DNA from: Epiperipatus broadwayi
Taxonomy: Eukaryota; Onychophora; Udeonychophora; Euonychophora; Peripatidae
Assembly (NCBI GenBank): GCA_028023455.1
Contig: JAQFVV010012491.1
Span: 661,001 to 725,000, forward strand
Direction of reading: 5' to 3'
Length of the DNA stretch: 64,000 bases
Numbering within the stretch: the first letter of the stretch is position 1; each line of letters starts with the position of its first letter. A program made the translations under genes and the position numbers. Shown piece by piece: positions 11,391 through 23,720 of the stretch. The notes below the pieces were generated by a model. That model did not search any database, was not told the DNA's origin, and saw only the letters and a program-made list of their open reading frames with translations.

Positions 11391-13642
11391 AAAAGAACAG
11401 CGTGGGAATTGTATAACGTTATTTGCTGACCGCACAGTATGACTTGCAGTTATAACATTGGCACAATCATAAGTGCGGATATAAAACCAAGCTTATAAAC
11501 AAGTTACATAATATGAGATTAATTAAACCATTGTTAGACCAATTGCGTCTTATTTTCATAAAAGACTATATTTTATTTAATAATCATGTAATTTTATTTT
11601 TTATCTTAATGATTCTGGTGTTCATAAAAGATCTGTTTTGAGACAATTTGGGATTAGTTGTCTCTGACTGGTACATTTTATGTTTGGCAATGATATTGAG
11701 ATTTATAAATACATTAAATGTCTAATGATTGAGATCATTTATGAAATAATATAAGAAAGTTTAAATTATAGTACAAAAACAATTATACATACATAAATGA
11801 AGACAAAACAAAAAAAAAAAATATTTTTAAGAAAAGCAAAACTTGTATTATTTAATTATATATTAAATAAAAAATAATATTGTGAGAATAAATATATATA
11901 AAAGATTTAGACATTTTTTAAATATTTGAAATAATTGATTGTATTTTTACAGGAATAAAATTACTTAATAAAAAAACACTTACAAACATCTTTTTCTAAC
12001 TTTAGTTTTACCTATTATAAACAATGGTTATATTGTTTGGAACTTGGACAATCAATATCATAATAAAACATTAGATTAGTACAAATAAAACGTATATATT
12101 TTCAAAGTGCTAAGTTTAAAACAATATATGACTCATTATATTTCTTGCAAAAGAAAAAATATCATTAACCATATTATGTTTCTTGCAAAAGTAACACAAT
12201 GGTAAATTAATATTTAAACTGCATCAGTAAAATATCTTACAATGTTTCTGATATGCTTGAAACATTTGAAGATATTATACATTGTTAAATTTGGAATTGT
12301 TTCAAAGATTCTGTATTATTATGCTCCCAAGGTTATATAATATCTTTTATTAACACTTTATCATTTTTAATTTATTATAAATGAAATAAAAAGTAGATTA
12401 TAATGTATAAATTTTAATATGTTTATTAATAGATGCATATATGTATATGCTGCATATGTGAATATAGGGGTATAACTGATTTCTGTTTATAAGATGTTCT
12501 ATAATTGTGTTTTACATGTATACTTGATTTTCATAAATTAAAGTGAATTATTTTATTAATAAAATTTATTAGTACTATTTGAACATCATTAGCTTAGAAC
12601 TTATTAAATATTTTAATGTAAAATATGATTAATAAAAAACAATATATGTGTTATTTCAACATATAACATCATCATTATCACTGCAGAATTCATTGATAAG
12701 CATGACAATTTAGAAAAAATAAATAAAGGCAAAAAATAATGACAATGAAATATTAAAGGAGAATTTTTAAGGACTATATAAATCAGTTATGAACTACAAT
12801 TAAGCCTGCATACAAAACATATTTATATTTTGTTTATCAATACTTGGTAGTGCATTACTTTTATTTGTTCTGCCATGAACTTTTTTTTACTTGAAATTCC
12901 TCTATACCGTGTTTAATTGTGATTTTTCTATAATTTTTTATTTTCAATCATATTCTTTCTATAAAAGCAATTAATATTTTACATCTCACAAATTTATTAC
13001 AAAATCCATTTTTATAAAAATAAACTATTACTCTTTCCTTACTTGATATTCAATGTGATAAAAATATATAAAATCTTGCTATTATATTTTCAGAAAATTA
13101 AAAACCTTTTACAAATGAACTATTTTCAGTTTTTTATATTATTTGATAAAACTCAGTTGGCATGTTTATTATATTAAATTAATTTAGTTGAAGTAATTAC
13201 TTTATCTTGAAAATACCTTATCTTTTGACTTAGTGAATGCGAAAGTCCACTTTGGAATCTATGTTGAACCTTAGTTGTTTATATATTTTTTAATTGATTC
13301 ACATTTTCAAACTACTAAGCAAATGCATTAATTAAATCGATAAAAGCAATGTATCAATTACACCTGTACTCATAATACTTTTCTGCATTGCTATGTATAA
13401 AAGCAATCTATTCAATAAATTTTTTGAAAGTACTTTTGTGGAAGTGGATATAACAATAATTTGACTTATTTATTAATATATCATAATCATTAAATTTGAT
13501 GGCATTGCCTAGTGTTAGAATAATTTTTATTAAGAGGATGGCAAGCAATTGTAAGTTACTAAGAAGTAAGACCCAATATAGTATGGTTAAAATAATCTAT
13601 TATCTAAATATTCTACCTCTCTATAGTCAGAAGACTTTATAT

Positions 13643-15185
13643 AAACCACTAAACATCACATAATCACCATTTCTTATGTTTGCTCATAACTGTTACTAAA
13701 ACAGGCAAAACTCTCCATACAGTAGTGCCACTCAGTGCAAACCAGAGCAATCAATGGATGCCAGAAGGCTTGTGCATAAAATCTCTATCTAGTGCATACT
13801 TATCCAATATTCCCAGACTAGTTTCTAGCTTGTGGCTTTCATCATTGAGGAGTTTTGGATCTGAGAGCACTGTACCTAGATCTCAGGATTTTATGCAACT
13901 CTCCAGCAGCCATATTTTATCTCTACTTAACTACAAAATTATGATTCTGAAATTGAAAACCTAATAATATTTTCAATCCAAGCTCAATAGCTTATATAGT
14001 CATATAGGTCTGAACTCAGTTCAGCACCCATACATTTTGGTGTCTTTGGCTCTTTAACTACCATAGCCACCACTATCCTATTAGGCAGGGTTGGTGGTAA
14101 ACCACTAAACATAACATGATCACCATTTCTTATGCTTGTTCATAACTGGTATTAAAACAGGCAAAACTCTCCATACAGTAGTGCTAGTCAGTGCAGGTCA
14201 GAGTAATCAATGTATGCCAAAAGACTTGTGCATAAAATCTGGATTGTACTGAGTGGCACTACTAAGTGGAGAGTTTTGCCTATTTTAATAACAGTTATGA
14301 GCAAGCATAAGAAATGATGATCATGTGATGCTTAGTGGTTTAACACCAATACTTCCTAATAAGATAGTGGTGGTTATGGCTATTAAAGAACCAAAGACAC
14401 CAAATGTATGGGCTGAACTGAGTTCAGACCTATATGACTAAATATGGTAATGAGCTTGGATTGGAAATAGTATTGTGTTTTCAATTTTAGACTCATAGTT
14501 TTGTAGTTAAGTAGAGACGAAAGGTGGCTGCTGGTGGGTTGCATTAGATCCTAAGATCTATGTGTAGTGCTCTCAGACCAAAATCTCCTCACTGATGAAA
14601 GCCCCAAGCTAGCAACTAGTCTGGGAATATTGGATGAGTAAGCACTAGATAGGGATTTTATGCACAAGACTTCTGACATCCATTGATTACTCTGGCTTGC
14701 ATTGAGTCACACTATTGTATGGAGAATTTTGCCTGTTTTAATAACAGTCATGAGAAAGCATAAGAAATGGTGATCATGTGGTTTAACACTAATCCTGCCT
14801 AATAGGATAGTGGTAGCTATGGTTATTAAAGAACCAAAGAACCAAAAATGTATGGGGACTGAACTGAGTTCAGACTTATATGATTATATAAGCTAATGAA
14901 GTTGAATTGAAAATATTATTGTGTTCTCAATTTTAGACTTATAGTTTTGTAATTAAGTAGAGATAAAAGGTGGTTGCAGTAGCATTGCATTAGATCCTAA
15001 GATCTAGGTGCAGTGCTCCCAGGTCCAAGGCTTTTCACTGATGAAAGCCACAAACGAGAAACCAGTCTGGGGATATTGGATGAGTAGGCACTAGATAGGG
15101 ATTTTATGCACATGCCTTCCAGCATCCATTGATTACTATGGCTTGCACTGAGGCACTACTGTATGGAGAGTTTTGCCTGGTTTAA
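13643..15185. repeat. Array of ~450-bp units, two forward then two inverted
   Basis: A unit starting AAACCACTAAACAT at 13643 restarts at 14099, where it is cut short. From about 14240 the same sequence runs as its reverse complement twice; the motif AGTGGTTTAAC and its shortened equivalent mark unit ends near 14334-14344 and 14777-14786. Shared landmarks are GCAAAACTCTCCATACAGTA, TATTCCCAGACTAGTTTCTA and ACTGAACTGAGTTCAGAC, each on both strands. Copies have diverged by scattered substitutions. The 94-codon open frame at 13680-13964 is repeat sequence, not a gene. Confidence 0.85.
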
Positions 15186-15504
15186 AGATTTTATATACAT
15201 ACACCCAGTTATGTATATAAATTTGTATATCCATACCTACACAGTATTGCTCAAATATCTACATACATATTTCTTTAAAAAATACTAAAAAAAAATATTT
15301 AAAATCGCAGTAAATATTTAAAAGTTTTAGACTTTACTAAATTATTTTTTTTTTTATTGAATACCTTATATTAGATTAATAAAATTTAATCGCACATTAT
15401 TTTTATAGAATGCTTAATTTGTTATATTTTTATTTACAATTGTCAAACTCACTCCACTCACAATTTTGATACCATCCATCTCAGATAAATACAATAATGA
15501 TTAT

Positions 15505-15570
15505 TATAATAACCACATTCCACTCTTTTTACACTTTAAAGTGTAAAAAGAGTGGAATGTGGTTATTATA
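15505..15570. repeat. Perfect 66-bp palindrome without spacer
   Basis: Bases 15505-15537 are the exact reverse complement of 15538-15570, with the axis in ACTTT|AAAGT and a core of CCACATTCCACTC. No spacer and no mismatch were found over the 33-bp arms. It would extrude as a cruciform or form an RNA hairpin. It may be a minimal fold-back transposon or a recent inverted duplication. Confidence 0.9.
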
Positions 15571-16483
15571 TGTTATATATTAGAAAAGCAAAAATAAAGA
15601 AGGAAAGAGGAAGAGAAACTATTGAACATTATCTTATAATAATGATTATTAGTAATCATTTACTAAACTAGAGATTATCTCTAGCACAAATATAAACTTT
15701 AAACTTTAGTTAAAGATTAATATATCTGATTTTTTAATTTTAAACATACACACACATGAAGTTAGTTATTCACCTTTGCCTTTCTCATGTGTAATATCTT
15801 TATAGATATATTAAACAACCTCTATGCTCCCCATTCTTTTTAAATTCATATAAATATAGATACAATAAAAGACAAATGATCCCCAAGATGCATATCATTC
15901 TAAAACAGCACTCATGAGTTGGCCCAGGTCACCATCTCTCATATATAAAAGTGACAAACTTTTCTATATTTTTTTTAATTGTTCTAATATTATACAAAAA
16001 CTTTCAATTATTTTTCAATATTTTTTAATATCTTTCCATATTTATTAATCATAATTTTAATTTATATTCATCTATAAAATATTTTAGAATTTAATATGTT
16101 CAAAGCAGATTGTATCTTGATTTCCAATCTTCTATTTCTAATTTTTTTTATATATGTAATATCAACGTTGTATTCTACGCTTACAAATATTATTGCTCTC
16201 TCCCCTTTGATTTTATATGGTTTTTTTTTTCCAATCCCTCAAAAAAATATAATCAATTTACTTTTTTTACAAAACTTCTTATATAACTAATCTTTTTTTT
16301 TTTAATTTTTACCTATATATAAGCATTTTCGATTACTTTTCAATATATATTTTCATCTCTTTCCATATTTATATTTCAAACTATTGATATATCTATCTTA
16401 ATTTTAATTTGTATCAGTCTATGAAATATTTTAGAATTTTTCTATGGTTAAGAAATGAATAATTTTTTTTGTATGACTTTTAG

Positions 16484-16638
16484 GAGATGCTAATGATAAC
16501 AAAGCTTTAATTATTTATCAATCTGTGATGATATTAACCTTGAGAAAACCTGAAACAGAAGAATTCCACACTTTTAATAATCAAGTTCGCAATCGTGCTT
16601 TATTGGATTACAATCACGTTTACCCCGAAGAAACAGAT
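16484..16638 (+). CDS. Natriuretic-peptide-receptor-like guanylate cyclase, internal exon (ANF-receptor domain)
   Basis: This 155-bp exon lies between a pyrimidine-rich acceptor ending TTTTAG and a strong donor GTAAGT. Its only open frame uses two bases of a split codon and then 51 codons, beginning DANDNKALIIYQSVMIL and ending YNHVYPEETD. The pattern matches the part of the ANF-receptor ligand-binding domain where family members read roughly GD-x-D-x-A-R-x-A-F-x-A, then a dipeptide-rich helix ending near the Y-E-x-F-N segment. In NPR-type receptors this extracellular region binds peptide and signals through an intracellular guanylate cyclase making cGMP. It ends in phase 0, matching the next exon at 28765. 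The upstream exon, which must end in phase 1 and supply the first base of a likely Gly codon, was not found. Family assignment is firm; the exact orthologue is not. Confidence 0.85.
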
Positions 16639-17067
16639 GTAAGTATATAAAATAAAATAATTATAAGTATCGTTATTGTAGAATAAAATAATATATTTAA
16701 AAATATGTTTCATAAAGAATTCCTCAGACATTATCTCAACTAATAGGATCAAAATTGAAATCAGACAGAAAAGACTGGAAAAGTTGAAGTCTCTATTTCC
16801 TAATGACACGATTTTTTTTTTCTATTAAAAAAAAATTAAAACAGTCAAATGTCATTTGAACTCATAATTCCGATGAATGCTTCAAGCAATTCTTATAGTA
16901 ATTGAAGGATTTTTTCGGTGTATAAATAATCTACATTTACATATATCAGGCTGCAGAAAAAAGTTTGTGGTTAACTTAAAGGAGACTTTTTGATTAATTT
17001 TTTGAGGTGTTAAAAGAACCATTCATAACAAATTCCTATTATTTATTTCATACGTTTTTTCTTGCAG

Positions 17068-17145
17068 CTGTTATTATTATGTTATTATTTACATGATGAA
17101 CAGCAATATCTGAACTGTTTGATAACACCACATATTATTCTGCAT
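17068..17145 (+). other. Possible phase-0 cassette exon (uncertain)
   Basis: A 78-bp stretch follows a good acceptor (TTTTTTCTTGCAG) and precedes a good donor (GTGAGT). It is open for 26 codons in the phase that would keep the receptor frame. The peptide (LLLLCYYLHDEQQ...) is hydrophobic and has no counterpart I recognise in the ANF-receptor domain, where the flanking exons already align almost without a gap. Chance splice-like signals are the simpler explanation. Confidence 0.2.
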
Positions 17146-17767
17146 GTGAGTTTACGGGCTTTTTTCTATGAGTTATAAAATCAAAAAACATCATGGTCAA
17201 TGTTAGATGAATTTCTTGAAGTCACAATGAATGAATATAAGAGTGATTTTTTAATTATATGTTTACAATCATGATAGGAAAAAGTATATTATGGAACTTA
17301 TTTCTAGAAGGTAATGTTAAGTCATCAGCCAAGGCAGCAGATTGTAATTGAAGGTAGAAGGCGTAGGCTGCCACTTAATGATGAATTTTTATTTAAATGC
17401 AACTACATATCAATTTCATGTGAAAATTTTTTACACGAATTGGAAGAACGGTCTAATATGGAACATTATTTGACTTTGTGTGATAAATTATAAGAAAAGA
17501 TGAAGAGACAATTCATATGGAAAGGTGACATGTATTTTATTATAATATAAAAATATTATAACCGAGAATAAAAATATATTAAATTAAGTATGTATATACT
17601 TTTAATAATGCATGTGCATCATAATCATGGTTGTTTGGTTAAGAATCTATTAGGCTATGACTTACTAATTTAAATACTATTAGCTCTTTGGTTCATTTTA
17701 TATTCATTTTGTGCAATAAAACATGTCTATTTGATTTTAAGTATTCTATCACTTCTTTCTTCACACA

Positions 17768-18055
17768 TTATTTTAACAACACTAGCATCAAAACTGTGCC
17801 CATATTCCTTTTCATGATTGTAAAATCAGGATGCATTTGTTGAATTGGTCTTGTCTTTTTTGTTGTTGTTCTTTTTTTGCAAGTTATCTTAACAACACCA
17901 AAGTTAAAACTTTGGTCATATTCCTTTTCATGGTTGTAAAATACTGATACATTTGTTGAATTGGTATTAGCTTCCAATTCAACAAATGTATCCATATTTT
18001 ATAACCATGAAAAGGAACATGGATGCAGTTTTGACCCTATTGCTGTTAAGATAAT
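17768..18055. repeat. Fold-back repeat: two direct units and one inverted unit
   Basis: A unit of about 85-95 bp containing CATATTCCTTTTCATGRTTG and ATTTGTTGAATTGGT occurs at about 17768-17850 and again at about 17880-17965. It then appears as its reverse complement at about 17975-18055, where GATACATTTGTTGAATTGG is mirrored across a nine-base spacer. Short open frames on both strands here are by-products of the palindrome. Confidence 0.75.
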
Positions 18056-18229
18056 TTGTGAAGAAACAAATGATATAAAATATAAGATTGAAGAGGCATC
18101 TTTTAACACACAAAATGAATATATAATGAACCAAAGAGCTAATAGTATTCAAATTAGTAAGAAATGGATCTCTTAGATTCTTAACAGAACAACCACAATT
18201 ATGATACACACATATTGAAAGTAATATTA

Positions 18230-21200
18230 TTAATAATGACAGAGTATCAAGATAATACCTTACTATAAATGCACAAGTATTGAAATCATATGTGAAGTTG
18301 GATTCATTATAAATAAAAATTGGAAGTACAGCATTGTAGAGATTAATAGCATTTCAACCAGAATGTCAAAATTAGTTATTTAACTTAATAGAAAATAGGA
18401 AATGCTAAAAATTCAGTTTTATAAACAAGTTCTCAGTGTGATAAAAAAAGCAGAGGATTTTTATATAGATGTACAAAGTGCTTTTGACTGTAGTAAATAG
18501 TTTTAAATTTAGCATGGGAGATATATATATATATTTTTAAGTATCATAGCATTGGCTGGGACACAAACCCGCAACCCAGGCCACTGCCTGCTAGTGCAAG
18601 TTAGTCGCGCTGACCTCTTGACCACCAATGCAAGACTAGCATGGGAGATTTTAATGCTAGAATTGGGAAATGATTAAAAAGTGAAAATGCTGCAGATAAA
18701 TTTGGCCATAGTGGCAGAAGTGAAAGATGATATATGTTTATGGATTTTGCAAAATAATAATAACAACAACAATAATTGTGTATTGTGATTTTTTTTTAGA
18801 AAAATGTTAAATAGAAATAGTTATAAAAACATTCAAAGGAAGGTACAGCAAAATAAAATTATTATATTTTGATTAACAGAAAATATGTATTTTAAGACTG
18901 TAACATTCTTAATATATTTAAGTTAGGAAGTGATCTTCAATTAGAGATAAAAGGGAAATGAGATGGATGCTAATGTAAACTACAGAGACAGTGTTGACAG
19001 TTGATATTCCTATCTTCAAAAACACTCCAATGATTTTGAATTAGAATTCGCTAATTATTTTAAAATATTGATCAAGATTGAAGCTGATTCAAACTCAACT
19101 GAGATTAATAATAATATAATTGATATTTGGAAAAAAAGGTGATTGGTTCAAAAAGTAACAATTTAGCACTAAATGTTCAACTGAGGCAAGACAATGTATG
19201 ATGAAAAGAAGGAATATAAAAAATTAAAAAATCAATTAAGAAGAATTAAATATTTAGAGTTTTGTAAAATGATATAAGAAAATATAATTTTGAATAGGCA
19301 AGAAAAATTATAAAGGAGAATAAAAATATTGAAAATATAAGTAACATTTTGGCATGGAAAATAAGTTGTTCAGCAATAAGAAGAAAAGATGGAACTATTA
19401 TTAAGAAAGAGATGACATTATGAAATGTGTGAAAGAGTTCTATAAAAAATTATATAGCAATACAGAAAAAAAACACAAAGTATTTCCTACAATTACAACA
19501 TCTTAATTATGTAAGATAATTACAACTCATATTCTTGATCTTTGGATTCAAAATAAATAAAAGAATAAGCTGGATTTAAAATTGGTTTTAGTACAGTAAA
19601 TCAATCCAAGAATTGAAAGAAGTTATAGAAAGAACCAATGAAGATGAGATGCCATTTTACTGAAGAATTGTAGATGTTAAGACATGATTTGCTTCTATAT
19701 TTTCATGGTGATTAAAGCTTTGACTCAAGATATAGACCCATGGTATTATCAAATTTTGAAAAATATTTATCAAAGTTTTACAGCAATAATTAGAATATAT
19801 TGTTATATTCAAATAATAGAGATAAAAATATCTATTATTTTTATTATATTTTAAATTGACTTACCACTTATAGTTGGTATATACATCACTAGCTATTTCT
19901 GTTATAAGTTAAAATGTATACTCCTTATATATCATATTTAATATGTGTACATAATTATATATGTATATATCATCATAATCATTATTGTCAACTATTATTA
20001 ATCTACTGCAGTTATGAGGGTCTCTCCATGTTCAGTCCATCCTCTCTGATCTCTAGCCTCTCTTCTCCACTTCATTCTCACACACTTCTTTATTTTATCC
20101 ATACATCTCACATGTGTTTTTTTTTTGGTATTTTACAATTTCTTGGAATCCAGTTTAAGATTTCAACTATCCATCTATTATCATCTCTTCAACAATATAT
20201 CCAGCCCAACTTCACTTCAGCCTCTTAATTCTTTCAATAATGTCACTAACACATATTTGTTCTCTTACCTATGTATTTTATTTTTGATCTTTTCTTATTA
20301 CTCTCTGTTTCATATCGAAGAAACTATATAACCTACGAAAAAATTATTATCCCATATGGTTTAGTCTGGTATTTATTGATTGTAATTGTATTAAACATCA
20401 ATTTTAAAATTTCATTCTAACTTAAAAAAGATCAAAAGTTTAAAAATTAACATACCACCAAACAAATTAATTGTACAACTTCAATAAAAGCATTTAAAAA
20501 ATAACGCTAAAAAAGAGCAATCTAACAGGATGATTCCATATCTCTAACACGTTTTACATAGTTTTACAAGAACTAATTTATGGATTAAATGAAAAAAATG
20601 AAGATTATCTAAGTCATTTAGATTTTATAGATGATAGAGTTATTTTTGCAAAATAATGCTTCAAAACTTCAGGAAATGTTGCAACTGTTATCAGATGAAA
20701 ACAAGAAAGTAGGATAAAGATAACTATTTTAAAAAAACCTAATGTACAATAGATTTTTTCAGAAGATAATAAAAATTGATAATCATGAATTAAAAAAAAA
20801 ACAATTTCAATTATCTAGATTAGATTATTAATACCGATGAAAATAAAGAATGAAATTAATCATAGAATTAAACCTTGATAGTGTATTTTTAGAGAAATAG
20901 TTTAATATTCATAGGAAATATGTCTATATTTTTAAAATAGTTTTTAATAAATAAATTTTATCTGTCCTTACTAATGGATCTGAACTTGGGCAATAAAATA
21001 ACAATTCAGTAATTTTAGATCACTCATTGAAGTATGGAGAGATGTATGTTAGTAACGACAGAAAAAATCAAAGTGAAATATTTAGCTGAGAGAAAAAACA
21101 AATGTCATTGATTTCATTGGCAGAATTAAGAGACATGTTTTTAGAAAAGTTGATAATAGCTGGAAAACTAAAGTTTTAAACTGGATTCCAATAAATCGTA

Positions 21201-21290
21201 AACAACTTAGATGAAGTCACATATGAGATGGGTAGCGACTTAGAAAGAGGCCACACATGAGATAGATAAATGAAATAACAATAATTGTTA
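18230..21290 (+). mobile_element. Decayed RTE-like non-LTR retrotransposon (LINE)
   Basis: The plus strand carries scattered but ordered pieces of an endonuclease-reverse-transcriptase protein. These are an endonuclease segment with VEINSISTRMSKLV near 18330, EDFYIDVQSAFD near 18455 and MGDFNARIGK at 18641; a linker with KEFYKKLY near 19430; the start of RT with a GDSISP-like stretch near 20530; a degenerate catalytic box F-I-D-D (20624-20635, consensus F-A-D-D); then C-terminal pieces to about 21290. Frames shift repeatedly and stops are common, so it is inactive. About 19830-20515 seems to be unrelated sequence inserted within it. Clade assignment rests on the resemblance of these motifs to RTE/BovB-type proteins and is inference. 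Confidence 0.7.
18523..18636 (-). mobile_element. tRNA-derived SINE inserted in the LINE, with target duplication
   Basis: On the minus strand an A-box-like TGGTCAAGAGG (18614-18624) and a B-box-like GGGTTTGTGTCCC (18558-18570) lie at tRNA-like spacing, followed by a T-rich/TA tail at the left end. The 13-bp string TAGCATGGGAGAT flanks both sides (18510-18522 and 18637-18649), splitting the LINE endonuclease motif. Related to the copy at 29383-29490. Confidence 0.8.
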
Positions 21291-22606
21291 ATGTGATATA
21301 GAAAAGAAAGGCTATATATTGTGAAATTAATATTTATTCTGTAACAAATTGATAATTGTTGAAAATGATAATAATGGCATACATCAGCATTGTCATTCAT
21401 ATATATATATATACTTATGTATATATGATAAATAAGAGAAAATATTTTAAAAATAGTAAGAAAAAAATCAAAAACCGTAATCCAGTTATAATCATCAAAA
21501 TGGTAATAAACTTTGGGTTTTTAAAAATTTTAATACTATTTAAAGAGACTGAAATATATTGAAATGAATGCAACTTAAAAATATTCTATGTTAGCAAATT
21601 GAAAAAGTAAAATAAAAGTTAGCAAATTGAAAAAGTAAAATAAAAGTTCTTAGGTTTTAAATAAATCAGCCTTCTATAGCACATTAGCGTTAACTACTAA
21701 ATAGTAAAGGATTTTAATGGGTTTTCCCCCCTTCTAGCTAACATTAGCTAGATATTCATTTACGAAATAATATTAATGGCTAATCCGATTGGCTATAAAA
21801 AGCTAGTTATTTATAATGGCAATCTAAAGACTGATTAAAACTTAGGACAGTTTTCAACTTTTACTAGTTTTGATTTAAACCTCGTTGTAGATATGGCAGG
21901 TACATATGCTAACCACGATAATATAAGATCTTTTACAAACTTTAATATATATATATATGTCATTATTTAAATATTATCTAAACAACTATTATACAATTAT
22001 ATGTTTTTTATCTTTAAAACCAACAAATGGTCTATTACAAAGACAACCCTGCTTTGAGTTTTATAAAACATAGTTAAAATTTTAATAATTCTTAGTAATT
22101 CTAAGTATTCTGCAGAATAAAACAATTTATTTTGTAGTTTCATCAATAACTTTTCTGTTGATTGTAAAATAGATTGGAACAACATAAACATGGATTAAAT
22201 TGGTAGATAAAAAAAATCAATATTTTTAATTATATTGATGATATGAATTTTATACCGATTCTCACCAAAAAACTAAAAAATGATGAAAAAAGATAGTATT
22301 ACCAACATGAATATTATGATGATATGGTTTAGAAGAAATTTTCAAAAATAATAATGAAGGCATAAAAATGGTTGACAATCTTTTGTTTACCATGGTTATC
22401 ATTATCAACTAAGGACTCAATAGTCAAGAAATTTGTTATTTGCTAATATTGGCTGGATAGATTTTCAATTAAATAAACTTGGAAAAAACTTTTAGATGAA
22501 TGGTCATATTTCAAAAAGCAAATTGTACATCTATTTCAGTTTTGTTATCTGGTGTAAGTTTGAGTAACAATAAGTTCCAGATGGCAATGCTTAATAAATC
22601 CTTATC

Positions 22607-23720
22607 AAATTATATCCTATCTACATTCCCAGACTAGTTTTAGCTTATGACATTCATTAGTGAGAAGATTTGAATCTCATCTATTTTTTTATATTTTTTA
22701 TATCTATAGTAGCAGTTGTCTTTTACCCTTTTTTTATTATCCAACTACCAATTTGAAATGTAAAAACATTTTAATGTTTCTAAGTCAACTTTCTTGCATT
22801 GTCATGTAGATCTGACATCAGATTAGTATTTATACATTTTGATGTTCTGTTGTTTAAATAACTGTTGGTATTTACATATGTTTGTCAGGATTATTTTAAA
22901 ACCAACTGCTTATACATTACTTTTAAAAAGCAAACTATTTTTACTATTCCAGTTCTGCTTTCAAAATATGGATACTGAACAGATGTCAGATCTATATAAG
23001 TATGAAAGCAAGTTTGTTAGATTCAAAACATTAAGTTGTTTTTGATTTTCAGACTGCTAACTTAATAGTAAAAAAAGGAGAAAAAGAGCCTACTGGAAGA
23101 AAGATGCAATAGAACCCAAAAATTCAGATCCAAAGCTCCTCACTGATTTAAGTCATAAGATCAAAATTAGGCTGGGAATATGAATAAGATAACACTGTTT
23201 AGGGAGATAAGAAGTACCATCAGGCATCTATTGAATACTCAGGCTTATAGTAGGTGGCAGAACTAGGATTAGAGAAATGCAATTTGTTATTTAAAAGTAA
23301 TATAATATACAAATTAAAAAGTGTATGAAACACTTGAATGAGAAGCTATACAGATTCCAAAAATGACTATACGCTAAGCGCTTTCGAGGCCATTTGCCCA
23401 AAGTCATGTGATGTTTTATTGTTTTTATAATAATCTTGACCAAAACATACAGATGCCTGCAGCTATTTAAAAAACTGAGGATCATATATATTAAACTAGT
23501 GTCAAATCTATATAACTTTGCAAGAATATTGGCTTAGGATCAAAATTGTTTTTGAATTTTAAACTGGTAATTTGATAATAAAAAACATGCAGTAGGAATG
23601 ATTTTTTTGATCTAAAAAATATAAATGCACTAGATCTAGCTCCACAGCTCCTCATCATTGAAAGATATACATTTATCTGGGGATATAGATAGGATAGCAA
23701 TAAATAAGTCATTTCTTAAA
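22607..23720. repeat. Scattered relics of the ~450-bp repeat family
   Basis: 22607-22680 resembles the part of the 13643-15185 unit around CATTCCCAGACTAGTTTTAG in forward orientation. About 23100-23260 and 23630-23720 resemble it in reverse (CTCCTCACTGATTTAAG, GCTGGGAATAT, ATCTATTGAATACTC). They are strongly diverged. Sequence between them is not recognised. Confidence 0.55.

Larger units (their letters stand above)
8704..16483. other. Non-coding region upstream of the first recognised receptor exon
   Basis: The first recognised receptor exon begins mid-domain and mid-codon, so this stretch is probably intron sequence of the same gene. I searched for the preceding ANF-receptor segment and did not find it. 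Apart from the repeats listed separately (SINE pieces, inverted SINE pair, minisatellite, ~450-bp array, palindrome), 8704-9950, 11560-13640 and 15600-16480 show only AT-rich sequence. Confidence 0.5.

Noticed and set aside
19914-20331. Open frames of 104 and 68 codons
   Set aside because: Low-complexity T/C-rich translations within the segment interrupting the LINE remnant; no domain.
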